Assembly (NCBI RefSeq): GCF_049562855.1
Contig: NZ_CP186925.1
Span: 186,001 to 250,000 of the forward strand
Direction: 5' to 3'
Length of the DNA: 64,000 nucleotides
From: Ruminococcus_C callidus
GTDB lineage: Bacteria; Bacillota; Clostridia; Oscillospirales; Ruminococcaceae
This document shows, piece by piece, positions 51,871 through 59,936 of this stretch. The number at the start of each line of letters is the position of its first letter. The first letter of the stretch is position 1. The notes beneath the pieces were generated by a model. It was not told the origin of the DNA. It made no database searches and saw nothing but the letters and a program-made list of their open reading frames with translations. The position numbers and the translations under genes are program-made.

Positions 51871-52110
51871 ATGGCAAAAGAAGAAATTTTTGACAAGCTG
51901 AAGGAACTGGTCGTAGATCAGCTGGGTGTTGAAGAAGACGAAGTGACAATGGAAGCTTCCATGCAGGACGATCTGGGTGCAGACTCTCTGGATCTGGTAG
52001 ATCTGGTAATGTCCGTTGAGGAAGAATTCGGTGTCAAGGTTGCTGACGAAGATCTGGAAAACATCAAGACCGTTGGCGACATCGTAAACTACATCGAAGA
52101 CAGAGCGTAA
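51871..52110 (+). CDS. acpP: Acyl carrier protein
   Basis: This 79-residue acidic protein has the phosphopantetheine Ser in GADSLDLVDL (near 39). ATG 51871 follows TTGGAGG. It is last in the fab operon, with an extra promoter in accA and a terminator after it. This placement, rather than next to fabD or fabH, suits independent high expression. Confidence 0.97.
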   Translation: MAKEEIFDKLKELVVDQLGVEEDEVTMEASMQDDLGADSLDLVDLVMSVEEEFGVKVADEDLENIKTVGDIVNYIEDRA

Positions 52111-52140
52111 GTTCTGACGCGGTGCAGCATATGTGAAACA

Positions 52141-52180
52141 GAAAAGCCGGAGCAGTTTTTTTCTGCACCGGCTTTTTGTT
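52141..52180 (+). terminator. Terminator of the fab/acc operon
   Basis: AAAAGCCGG/CCGGCTTTTT with inner GCAG/CTGC pairing. Confidence 0.92.
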
Positions 52181-52263
52181 TGCCGTGAATTTTGGAGAAA
52201 TCGATTCCATTTTTCGAAAAAGCGGCAGCCTCTTGTGCAATCTGTCGGAATGCCGGAAAAACA

Positions 52264-52292
52264 TTGACTTTTTCGCGGAAATCGGTTATAAT
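52264..52292 (+). promoter_or_regulatory. Promoter of the surface-glycan cluster
   Basis: TTGACT (52264-52269), 17 bases, TATAAT (52287-52292), about 95 bases before the first gene. Confidence 0.85.
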
Positions 52293-52386
52293 AAAATATA
52301 CGTGTATTCTGCACGAACACTTTGATTCGGGCTTGCCGTGCAGAAAACAGCAGTGCAGTACCGCAAGCCCCAGACAGGACGTTTTT

Positions 52387-53163
52387 ATGAAAATTTGCAA
52401 GGAAATTTATCAGTATCGCCAGATGATCTTCAGTCTGGTGAAAAAAGACCTGCGTGGACGGTATAAAGGTTCCGTGCTGGGCTTTTTGTGGACGTTTATC
52501 AACCCGCTGATGCAGCTGGTAGTTTACACCTTTGTGTTTACCTACATCATGAAAGCCGGCATCGACAAGTATTATCTGTACCTGTTTGTCGCCCTGATCC
52601 CGTGGATCTTCTTTTCCTCGGCGATCACCGGCGGCTCCAGTTCCATTGTGGCACAGAAGGATCTGATCAAGAAGATCTACTTCCCGCGGGAAGTCATACC
52701 GATCTCCTATGTGACAAGCTGCTTTGTCAACATGCTGCTGTGCTTCCTCATCATTTTCCCCGTCATGGTGATCTCCGGCATTTCGCTGAACCCGCTGGCT
52801 CTGCTGTGTCTGCCGGTGATTATGATAGTGGAATATTTTCTGGCACTGGGCATGGCGATGCTGTCCTCGGCAGTCACGGTCTATTTCCGCGATCTGGAGC
52901 ACATTCTCGGCATCATCACTATGGTGTGGATGTACATGACACCGATCTTCTATTCCATTGACATGATTCCGGAGAAGCTGCGGTTTGTCTATCACATCAA
53001 CCCCATGTCCTCGGTCATCAGCTGTTATCGGGATGTGCTGTACTACGCTCAGGTGCCGGATCTGACCAGTCTGCTGGAGGCAGTCGTGCTGGGAGCCCTG
53101 TTCCTGGTGCTGGGTATGCTGGCGTTCGGAAAATTGAAAAAGGGCTTTGCGGAGGAATTGTAA
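52387..53163 (+). CDS. ABC-2 polysaccharide export permease (Wzm/TagG-like)
   Basis: This 258-residue protein has six hydrophobic segments. RDLEHILGIITMVWMYMTPIFY and NPMSSVISCYRDVLYY near the C-terminus are typical of O-antigen/teichoic acid export permeases. ATG 52387 follows AGGA. It pairs with the ATPase that starts where it ends (shared base). It is the first gene of the glycan cluster. Confidence 0.9.
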   Translation: MKICKEIYQYRQMIFSLVKKDLRGRYKGSVLGFLWTFINPLMQLVVYTFVFTYIMKAGIDKYYLYLFVALIPWIFFSSAITGGSSSIVAQKDLIKKIYFPREVIPISYVTSCFVNMLLCFLIIFPVMVISGISLNPLALLCLPVIMIVEYFLALGMAMLSSAVTVYFRDLEHILGIITMVWMYMTPIFYSIDMIPEKLRFVYHINPMSSVISCYRDVLYYAQVPDLTSLLEAVVLGALFLVLGMLAFGKLKKGFAEEL

Positions 53164-54530
53164 TGGCGGCAGAGAGCAAACAGGAAAATGCAATTATTGT
53201 GGACCATGTCAAGAAGCACTTCAAGGTGTTTCTGGACAAGGGACAGAGCTTTAAGGAACGGCTCCTGTTCCGGAACCGCCGGCGGTATGAGAACCGTCAG
53301 GTGCTGCGGGACATTTCTTTCACGGTAAAGCGTGGAGAAGCCGTGGGTCTGATCGGACACAACGGCTGCGGCAAGAGCACCACGCTGAAGCTGCTGACAC
53401 GGATCCTCTATCCCGACAGCGGCACCATCACCATCAAAGGTCGGGTGTCCAGCCTGATCGAACTGGGTGCCGGTTTTCATCCGGATATGAGCGGACGGGA
53501 AAACATCTACACCAATGCTTCCATTTTCGGACTGAGCAAGAAAGAAATCGATTCCCGTCTGCAAACGATCATCGACTTTTCCGAACTGGAACAGTTCATC
53601 GACAATCCGGTGCGTACCTATTCTTCCGGTATGTACATGCGGCTCGCCTTTTCCGTAGCGATCAACGTGGACGCAGACGTGCTGCTGATCGATGAGATTC
53701 TGGGGGTAGGCGATGTCAACTTTCAGGCAAAGTGCTTCCAGAAGCTGCAGGAGATCAAGGCTGAAGGTACTACCATTGTGATCGTGTCCCACTCTATGGG
53801 ACAGATCGAACAGATCTGCGACCGGTGTATCTGGATCGAGGACGGTCTGATTAAGGAAGAAGGCGTTCCCAAGTACGTGGACGAGCACTATCTGTCCGAA
53901 ATGGAACAGATCCGTCTGGAACGGGAAGAAGCCGACCGCCAGAAAGAACACGCTGCCGCAGAAGAAGCCGAAAAAGCCGCAGAGGGATCTGCGGAAACGC
54001 CTGCCGAGGAGAAAACCGCAGATGCGGAAAAGCTCTCCAAGCAGAAACTGCCGGCATTCTGTGAAAAGTCGGCAGTTCGTCTGGGAACCGGTCAGGTACA
54101 GTTTACAGATGCCGCCCTGCTGGACGAGGACGGCGAATCCAAGTATGTGTTCCGCACCGGTGACGAGATCACCCTGCGGCTCAAATATCATTGCGTAGAA
54201 CCGGAAAAGACCCCCAAGGGCAACTTCGGGTACGGGATCTTTCGGGAGGACAGTGTCCACTGTTACGGCACCAATGTGGAGATCGAATCGGACTCGTGGG
54301 TGGCATTGCAGCCCGACGGCGAGATCGAAGTGCGGTTCCGCAATCATTTGCTGCCGGGACGCTATTTTCTGGACGTGGCAGTCCATGCACCGGACGGCAC
54401 CTATTACGATGACATTCGCCGGATTCAGGCGTTTGCCGTGACTTCAGAGCATCGGGACATTGGTGTCTGCCGGCTGGAGTCCCAGTGGTTTGTGGACGGA
54501 AAGGCACTGGAACGCAAGACAGGAGAATAA
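53163..54530 (+). CDS. Polysaccharide export ATPase with C-terminal Wzt-like binding domain
   Basis: This 455-residue protein has the ABC domain (residues 1-245: Walker A GLIGHNGCGKSTTLK, signature YSSGMYMRLAF, Walker B DVLLIDEILGVGD), then a charged Glu/Ala-rich linker (about 250-300), then a beta-type domain of about 150 residues (VQFTDAALLDEDGE, FRTGDEITLRLKYHC, LLPGRYFLDVAVH) like the Wzt C-terminal domain. In Wzt that domain reads the chain-end cap before export. So the exported glycan probably has a modified terminus, consistent with the methyltransferase encoded next. Confidence 0.92.
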   Translation: MAAESKQENAIIVDHVKKHFKVFLDKGQSFKERLLFRNRRRYENRQVLRDISFTVKRGEAVGLIGHNGCGKSTTLKLLTRILYPDSGTITIKGRVSSLIELGAGFHPDMSGRENIYTNASIFGLSKKEIDSRLQTIIDFSELEQFIDNPVRTYSSGMYMRLAFSVAINVDADVLLIDEILGVGDVNFQAKCFQKLQEIKAEGTTIVIVSHSMGQIEQICDRCIWIEDGLIKEEGVPKYVDEHYLSEMEQIRLEREEADRQKEHAAAEEAEKAAEGSAETPAEEKTADAEKLSKQKLPAFCEKSAVRLGTGQVQFTDAALLDEDGESKYVFRTGDEITLRLKYHCVEPEKTPKGNFGYGIFREDSVHCYGTNVEIESDSWVALQPDGEIEVRFRNHLLPGRYFLDVAVHAPDGTYYDDIRRIQAFAVTSEHRDIGVCRLESQWFVDGKALERKTGE

Positions 54531-54536
54531 AAAAGA

Positions 54537-55586
54537 ATGAGCGATATTGTGAAAAAGGGTTTTTTTCGCCGCTGTCTGTATCGGGCGACTGGTGCGTATC
54601 TGCTGGAACAGCACATTCAGATGCTGGAACAGCAGGTGAAAACGCAGCAGATGCAGCTGGCACAAATGGAAAAAGAGGGAGAAGAAAGGAAAGCACAAGA
54701 CGCACAGCAACAGCAATTCAACACGGCATCGCAGGAACGGCTGGATCATCTGGAACTGCACGCTGCCGCACAGGACGAGCATCGCAACAACATCGATGCC
54801 CAGCTGCAGCAGACTGCGGGACAGACAAATGACTTACAGCGGCGTATGGAGTGGGCAGAGGACGGCATGAGAGAAGCGGGTCTGCTGCTGCCGTCTGAAC
54901 TTCAGCTGTTCAACAAAAAAAGCTATTCACAGGCAGGCGAAGATGCCATTCTCATGTACATCTTTGTCATGCTGGGTGTTCCGCTTTCACAATGCAATTA
55001 TCTGGACTTGGGTGCCAATCACCCCTGCGATATGAGCAACACCTGGTTCTTCTATCAGCAGGGAGCCACCGGCATTCTGGTCGATGCCAATCCGAAGCTG
55101 GCAGAGGAACTGCGGCGGGCAAGACCGAAAGACCAGGTCATCAACGCCTGTGTCGGTCCGGTTTCCGGCGAAACGCTGGACTTCCATGTGCTCAGTGCCG
55201 ACGGGCTTTCGGCTCCGGGAGATGTTTCCGAGGTGCTCCGTGCCAATCCGGCAGTGCGGGTGCTGGAAACCATTCCCATGCAGACCGTGGCGGTCAACGA
55301 CCTCATGGAACAGTTGGGCGGTGCCCCGAAGATCCTGAATCTGGATATTGAGGGCATGGAAATGGAGATCCTCCGCAGCATCGACTTTGCAAAATATCGT
55401 CCCACCACCATGATCATTGAAATGATCCCCTATTCCAAACAGCTGGTGGCGGGAAAGAAGAATCCGGAGATTCTGCGGTTCATGCAGGAAAAGGGGTATG
55501 TGGAATATGCCTTTACGGGTATCAACTCGATTTTTCTGGACAAGCAGTTTTATGAAAAAATCACCGGCGTTTCGCTGGAAGGGTAA
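54537..55586 (+). CDS. FkbM-family methyltransferase with N-terminal coiled coil
   Basis: This 349-residue protein has a Gln/Glu-rich coiled coil (about residues 20-110: LLEQHIQMLEQQVKTQQMQL) and a FkbM SAM domain from about 125 (SQAGEDAILMYIF, YLDLGANHPCDMSNTWFFY, GILVDANPKLAEEL, ILNLDIEGMEMEILRSI). FkbM enzymes methylate hydroxyls of sugars or polyketides. With the Wzt-type exporter, a terminal O-methyl cap is plausible, and the coiled coil could set chain length, as WbdD does in O9a. That last idea is inference. ATG 54537 lies just six bases after the ATPase stop, with no strong ribosome binding site. Confidence 0.85.
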   Translation: MSDIVKKGFFRRCLYRATGAYLLEQHIQMLEQQVKTQQMQLAQMEKEGEERKAQDAQQQQFNTASQERLDHLELHAAAQDEHRNNIDAQLQQTAGQTNDLQRRMEWAEDGMREAGLLLPSELQLFNKKSYSQAGEDAILMYIFVMLGVPLSQCNYLDLGANHPCDMSNTWFFYQQGATGILVDANPKLAEELRRARPKDQVINACVGPVSGETLDFHVLSADGLSAPGDVSEVLRANPAVRVLETIPMQTVAVNDLMEQLGGAPKILNLDIEGMEMEILRSIDFAKYRPTTMIIEMIPYSKQLVAGKKNPEILRFMQEKGYVEYAFTGINSIFLDKQFYEKITGVSLEG

Positions 55587-55601
55587 AGGAGTATCGCAGC
55601 A

Positions 55602-56093
55602 ATGAGCGTAAATGTAGAAGAGATCATGTCCGGAATTCGGGCAGAAATTCAGGAAAAGGGATACAGCAGTGACATGCTGTCGTTTGCCGATGTCCCCGCA
55701 GATGCAGATGCAGGGATCTATGTGGAACGGTTCGATGCGGACATGCTCCGCGGCAACGTGCAGTATATCAGCGAACACCACCGCGTAGACCCGTATCGTC
55801 CTCTGGCAGGAAATCCCGTGGCAGTCTTTTTCAAGAAAGTCCTGCGGAAATTCATGAGCTTCTATGTGGAGCCCTATGCGGCAGAGCAGAGCAGCCTGAA
55901 TGCCAATATCGCACAGGCAGAGCAGCAGGTGGAACTGTACATTCGGGAATCCCGCATGCACAGCACCAAGGAACTGCTGGATAAGGTGGAGGCACTGGAA
56001 CTCCAGCAGAAGAACACCAAGATCGCCATGGAACAGATGCAGGCACAGATCGCCGCATTACAGGCGAAGCTGAACGGGGAGGACGCTCGATGA
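55602..56093 (+). CDS. Coiled-coil protein of the glycan cluster, function unknown
   Basis: This 163-residue protein starts at ATG 55602 after AAAGGAG. The N-terminal half is globular with a basic patch (FFKKVLRKFMSFYVEPY); residues about 95-160 form a coiled coil (LLDKVEALELQQKNTKIAM, then EQMQAQIAALQAKL). No family is recognised. It overlaps the next glycosyltransferase by four bases. It could be an adaptor for the coiled-coil methyltransferase. Confidence 0.7.
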   Translation: MSVNVEEIMSGIRAEIQEKGYSSDMLSFADVPADADAGIYVERFDADMLRGNVQYISEHHRVDPYRPLAGNPVAVFFKKVLRKFMSFYVEPYAAEQSSLNANIAQAEQQVELYIRESRMHSTKELLDKVEALELQQKNTKIAMEQMQAQIAALQAKLNGEDAR

Positions 56094-57190
56094 AAGTATT
56101 GCAGCTTTTGCCTACCCTTGCCATGGGCGATGCGATCGGAAACGATGTCCGTGCACTGGACAAGGTCATTCGCGGCATGGGCTATCAGACCGGCATCTAT
56201 GCAGAAGTCATTGACGGCAGACTGCCGGAGGGCACTGCACAGCAGGTGGAGAAAATGCCCCGCCTTTCCGGCGAGGACGTGATTTTGTATCACATGTCCA
56301 CCGGTTCGGAACTGAACTTTTCTCTGGAGAAGTACCCCTGCCGGAAACTTATGGTATTCCACAACATCACTCCGCCCCGCTTCTTCAAAGGCTATAATGA
56401 GGCGGCAATGGAATCGGCAGAATACGGCATGCGTGGACTCTGTCATCTGGCAGACAAGGTGGACGGCTGTATGGCAGACTCCGCCTATAACGGCGATGTG
56501 CTGCGGGAACTGAACTACCGCTGCCCCATTACCGTGCGTCCGATCCTGATCCCCTTTGCTGACTACGCCAAGACACCGGATCAGTCCGTCATGGAACACT
56601 ATCAGGACGACGGCTACACCAATTTCATTTTCGTCGGCCGTGTGGCTCCGAACAAGAAGCAGGAGGACGTGATTCGGGCGTTTTACTGCTATAAGAAGTA
56701 CTGCAATCCCAAGTCCCGCCTGTTCATCGTGGGTTCGTACAACGGCATGGAACGGTATTACCACCGCCTTCGCCGCTATGTGGGAGCGTTGGAACTGGAC
56801 AACGTGGTCTTTACGGGACACATTCCTTTTGCACAGATTCTGGCATACTATCATCTGGCAGACCTGTTCCTGTGCATGAGCGACCACGAGGGCTTCTGTG
56901 TGCCGCTGGTGGAAGCGATGTACTTCAATCTGCCGATTCTGGCATACGATTCATCGGCAATTTCCGATACGCTGGGCGGAAGCGGCATTTTGCTGCCCAC
57001 CAATGATCCCATGGAAGCGGCACTGGCGGCAGACCATGTGCTCCGCAATGCGGAACTGCGGCGGGAGATTGTGGCAGAACAGCACCGGCGGCAGCAGGAA
57101 TTCGCCTATCCGGAAATTCGAAAGGTGTTCGAGAGACAGCTGCAGCAGTTTATCGACACCGTTCCGCCGATTTCGAAAAAGCGGAAGTAA
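56090..57190 (+). CDS. Glycosyltransferase family 4
   Basis: This 366-residue GT-B enzyme has the acceptor-side loop LAMGDAIGNDVRALDKVI near the start, FVGRVAPNKKQEDVIRAF (near 182), FTGHIPFAQILAYYHLADLF, and the nucleotide-sugar EX7E-type motif SDHEGFCVPLVEAM (near 265). It probably adds a hexose to the surface glycan on the cytoplasmic side. The TAA stop is the edge of a repeat element. Confidence 0.9.
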   Translation: MKVLQLLPTLAMGDAIGNDVRALDKVIRGMGYQTGIYAEVIDGRLPEGTAQQVEKMPRLSGEDVILYHMSTGSELNFSLEKYPCRKLMVFHNITPPRFFKGYNEAAMESAEYGMRGLCHLADKVDGCMADSAYNGDVLRELNYRCPITVRPILIPFADYAKTPDQSVMEHYQDDGYTNFIFVGRVAPNKKQEDVIRAFYCYKKYCNPKSRLFIVGSYNGMERYYHRLRRYVGALELDNVVFTGHIPFAQILAYYHLADLFLCMSDHEGFCVPLVEAMYFNLPILAYDSSAISDTLGGSGILLPTNDPMEAALAADHVLRNAELRREIVAEQHRRQQEFAYPEIRKVFERQLQQFIDTVPPISKKRK

Positions 57191-57366
57191 AGGAAACACT
57201 GCATAAAGCCCGCCTGACGGCTTTGCACGCAATCTGCGTGCAGATTTTCCGTCATATTGCATAGAAATCCCTTGCCATACGGCAGTATGCCTGCGGAATT
57301 TCTATGCAATCTGCCGAAAAATCTGACTTACGCATCTTACGCACAAGCTTTATTCAGTGTTTCCTA
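57188..57366. repeat. Full-length palindromic element (GGAAACACTG subfamily)
   Basis: This 179-bp element begins TAAAGGAAACACTGCATAAAG and ends GCTTTATTCAGTGTTTCCTA, nearly identical to 16894 and to the reverse complement of 45424. It starts in the stop codon of the glycosyltransferase. Confidence 0.93.
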
Positions 57367-57393
57367 AAAATCATTATAGGGGAAAAAATTTTT

Positions 57394-57468
57394 GGGCAGT
57401 ACCGCATAAAGCCGGTGCGTAAGATGCACTTCCGGCCGTCAGGCGGGTTTGGTGCAGTGCTGTCTTTG
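57394..57468. repeat. Degenerate short palindromic element
   Basis: GGGCAGTACCGCATAAAGCC faces GGGTTTGGTGCAGTGCTGTC around GTGCGTAAGATGCAC. It is a diverged member next to the full-length copy. Together they fill the 326-base gap before the next gene; no promoter is clear. Confidence 0.65.
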
Positions 57469-57516
57469 AGAAGGTACGCCGCAGAACGCGGTACATTGGC
57501 AGGAGGTCATATCGTC

Positions 57517-58704
57517 ATGCAGAAAATTGGATTCGTTATTCCGTGGTTTGGAGAAAATATTCCCGGCGGTGCAGAAATGGAACTGCGGGAAGTCACTGCA
57601 CACTTGCAGCAGGCAGGTATGGAAGTGGAGATCCTGACTACATGTGTCAAGGAATTCACCGCCGACTGGAATGAAAACTATTACGCCGCAGGAACTGCCG
57701 TGGTGGGAAACATCACGGTTCGCCGGTTTCCGGTGCGGCGGCGGGACACTGCCGCTTTTGACCGCGTGAACCGGAAGCTGATGGACGGCAAGCAGATCTC
57801 TCCCAAGGAAGAACAGATCTTCGTGGAGGAAATGGTCAACAGTCCCCAGCTGTACGAGTACATGCGGGACACTGCCGACGAGTATGGTCTGTTTGTCTTT
57901 ATTCCGTATATGTTCGGTACGACATACTACGGCATGCAGGTTTGTCCGGAAAAGTCGGTGCTGATCCCCTGTTTCCATGACGAAGCCTATGTGTACATGC
58001 GGCTGTTCCGGCAGGCGTATGTGAAAGCACGGGGCATGATCTACAATGCTATGCCGGAAATGGAACTGGCAAATCGGGTGTACGACTTCACCACCACCGA
58101 GCAGATCTGCATGGGTATCGGTATGGATACCAGGATTCAGTCCGATGCGGAAACGTTCCGGAAACAGTACCATATCGATAAGCCTTTTCTCCTGTACGCC
58201 GGCAGAAAGGACGTGGGCAAAAACGTCCACACTTTGCTGCGGTACTTTGCTGAATGGAAACAGCGGCAGAAGGACGACCTTCAGCTGGTGCTGATCGGCG
58301 GCGGCGATATTGCCATTCCGGAATCGGTGAAAGACGATGTCTATGACTTGGGCTTCGTTTCCAAGCAAGACAAGTACAACGCCATGGCAGCGGCAGCACT
58401 GCTCTGTCAGCCCTCTCATAACGAAAGCTTTTCGCTGGTCATTATGGAAAGCTGGCTCTGCGGCAGACCGGTGCTGGTTTCGTCCCAGTGTGCCGTGACA
58501 AAGGATTTCGCCAAGCGTTCCAACGGCGGTCTGTATTTCAAGGATTACTTTGAATTCGAGGGCTGTGTGCAGTACATCCTGCAAAATCCGGAGGCAGCCG
58601 CAGAACTGGGTGCCAACGGCGGGGCGTTTGTACGGGAAAACTTCGAGTGGGACGTGATCGTGGAAAAATACCGGACATTTTTCCAGAAGCTGATGGGAGC
58701 GTGA
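57517..58704 (+). CDS. Glycosyltransferase family 4 (first of tandem pair)
   Basis: This 395-residue GT-B enzyme starts at ATG 57517 after AGGAGG; the upstream extension of the frame comes from a repeat. It has VIPWFGENIPGGAEMELREV (acceptor loop), LLYAGRKDVGKNVHTLLRYF (near 220) and QPSHNESFSLVIMESW (EX7E, near 305). The C-terminal KRSNGGLYFKDYFEFEGCVQ is shared with the next gene, so the two are related. It is part of the surface-glycan assembly. Confidence 0.88.
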   Translation: MQKIGFVIPWFGENIPGGAEMELREVTAHLQQAGMEVEILTTCVKEFTADWNENYYAAGTAVVGNITVRRFPVRRRDTAAFDRVNRKLMDGKQISPKEEQIFVEEMVNSPQLYEYMRDTADEYGLFVFIPYMFGTTYYGMQVCPEKSVLIPCFHDEAYVYMRLFRQAYVKARGMIYNAMPEMELANRVYDFTTTEQICMGIGMDTRIQSDAETFRKQYHIDKPFLLYAGRKDVGKNVHTLLRYFAEWKQRQKDDLQLVLIGGGDIAIPESVKDDVYDLGFVSKQDKYNAMAAAALLCQPSHNESFSLVIMESWLCGRPVLVSSQCAVTKDFAKRSNGGLYFKDYFEFEGCVQYILQNPEAAAELGANGGAFVRENFEWDVIVEKYRTFFQKLMGA

Positions 58705-58708
58705 GAGC

Positions 58709-59902
58709 ATGAAGCGAATCGCACTGGTTCACCCGCGGTACGGGCTGGAGATCAGCGGCGGCAGCGAAACCTATGCCCGAAAAATTGCAGAACATCTGGC
58801 GAACCGGTATGAAGTGGAGGTGCTGACCACCAAGGCAGTGGACAGTGCCACATGGAAAGACTGGTATGTGCGGGACGTGGAGATGATTCGCGGTGTCACA
58901 GTACGCCGGTTTTCCGTACAGCAGATGCGTGCCAGAGATTTTCAGGCATTCGACGAGGCATATCTGGCAGAACTGGCACAGGGCAGATCCAATCTGGTGA
59001 CGGAGAAAGAGTGGTTCGAAAAACACGGTCCCTATGCACCGGCTCTGATCCGTTATTTGCAGCGGTATCGGGAAACCTATGGGGCGATCCTGTTTCTGTC
59101 CGATGCCAACTATCTGACTTATGCCGGACTGCCGCTGGCGGGAAATCGGGCGATTTTTATCCCTATGGCACAGGATACCCCGTTCCTGCGGTTTTCCACA
59201 CTGGAAAGCCTGTACCAGAAGCCGCGGGCGTTTGTCTTTTTGTCGGAGGAAGAACGCCTGCTGGTTCGCCGGCAGTTTCCGCTGTCAGAGCCGATTCCCT
59301 GTGCCGTAATGGGACTGGGCATGGACGTGCCGCGGCAGGTGGACACCGGCACATTCCGGCGGCAGTACGGGCTGGACGGCGAATATCTGCTCTATGTGGG
59401 GCAGGTAGACGAAAAAAAGGAGTGCCCCATGCTGATGCGGTACTTCATGGAGTTCCAGAAGCGGACCGGCAGCAAGCTGAAGCTGGTGCTGGCGGGAAAG
59501 AAGATCTGCCGGATTCCGGAGCATCCGGATATTCTGGCACTGGGCTTTTTGCCGGAGAACGAAAAGTTCAGTGCCATTGCCGGAGCCAAGGCCGTGGTGA
59601 TTCCGTCCCGACAGATGGGCGTTTCCATGACGCTGCTGGAATCTATGGCAATGTCTGTGCCGGTGCTGGTCAACGGAGGAAGTCCGGTGCTGCAGGGACA
59701 CTGCAAAAAGAGCAACGGCGGCTTGTTCTATCAGAGTTATTTTGAGTTTGAGGGTGCCCTGCAATATCTGATGCAGCACCCCGTGGAGTATATGCAGCTG
59801 TGTGCCAATGCGAGGGCATACATCACGGCATATTACGATTGGGAGAGTATCATGCAGCGTTTTCAGCAGATCATAGAGTGGGTCAGTCCGGAGAAAGACT
59901 GA
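58709..59902 (+). CDS. Glycosyltransferase family 4 (second of tandem pair)
   Basis: This 397-residue GT-B enzyme starts four bases after the previous stop, with GGGAGCGTGAGAG before ATG. It has ISGGSETYARKIAEHLANRY, LLYVGQVDEKKECPMLMRYF and PSRQMGVSMTLLESMAMSVPV. KKSNGGLFYQSYFEFEGALQ parallels the upstream protein. It probably adds a different sugar in the same chain. Confidence 0.88.
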   Translation: MKRIALVHPRYGLEISGGSETYARKIAEHLANRYEVEVLTTKAVDSATWKDWYVRDVEMIRGVTVRRFSVQQMRARDFQAFDEAYLAELAQGRSNLVTEKEWFEKHGPYAPALIRYLQRYRETYGAILFLSDANYLTYAGLPLAGNRAIFIPMAQDTPFLRFSTLESLYQKPRAFVFLSEEERLLVRRQFPLSEPIPCAVMGLGMDVPRQVDTGTFRRQYGLDGEYLLYVGQVDEKKECPMLMRYFMEFQKRTGSKLKLVLAGKKICRIPEHPDILALGFLPENEKFSAIAGAKAVVIPSRQMGVSMTLLESMAMSVPVLVNGGSPVLQGHCKKSNGGLFYQSYFEFEGALQYLMQHPVEYMQLCANARAYITAYYDWESIMQRFQQIIEWVSPEKD

Positions 59903-59936
59903 CGCGGAAAACGCAGTGGAGGAAGAAGAAAAAGGG

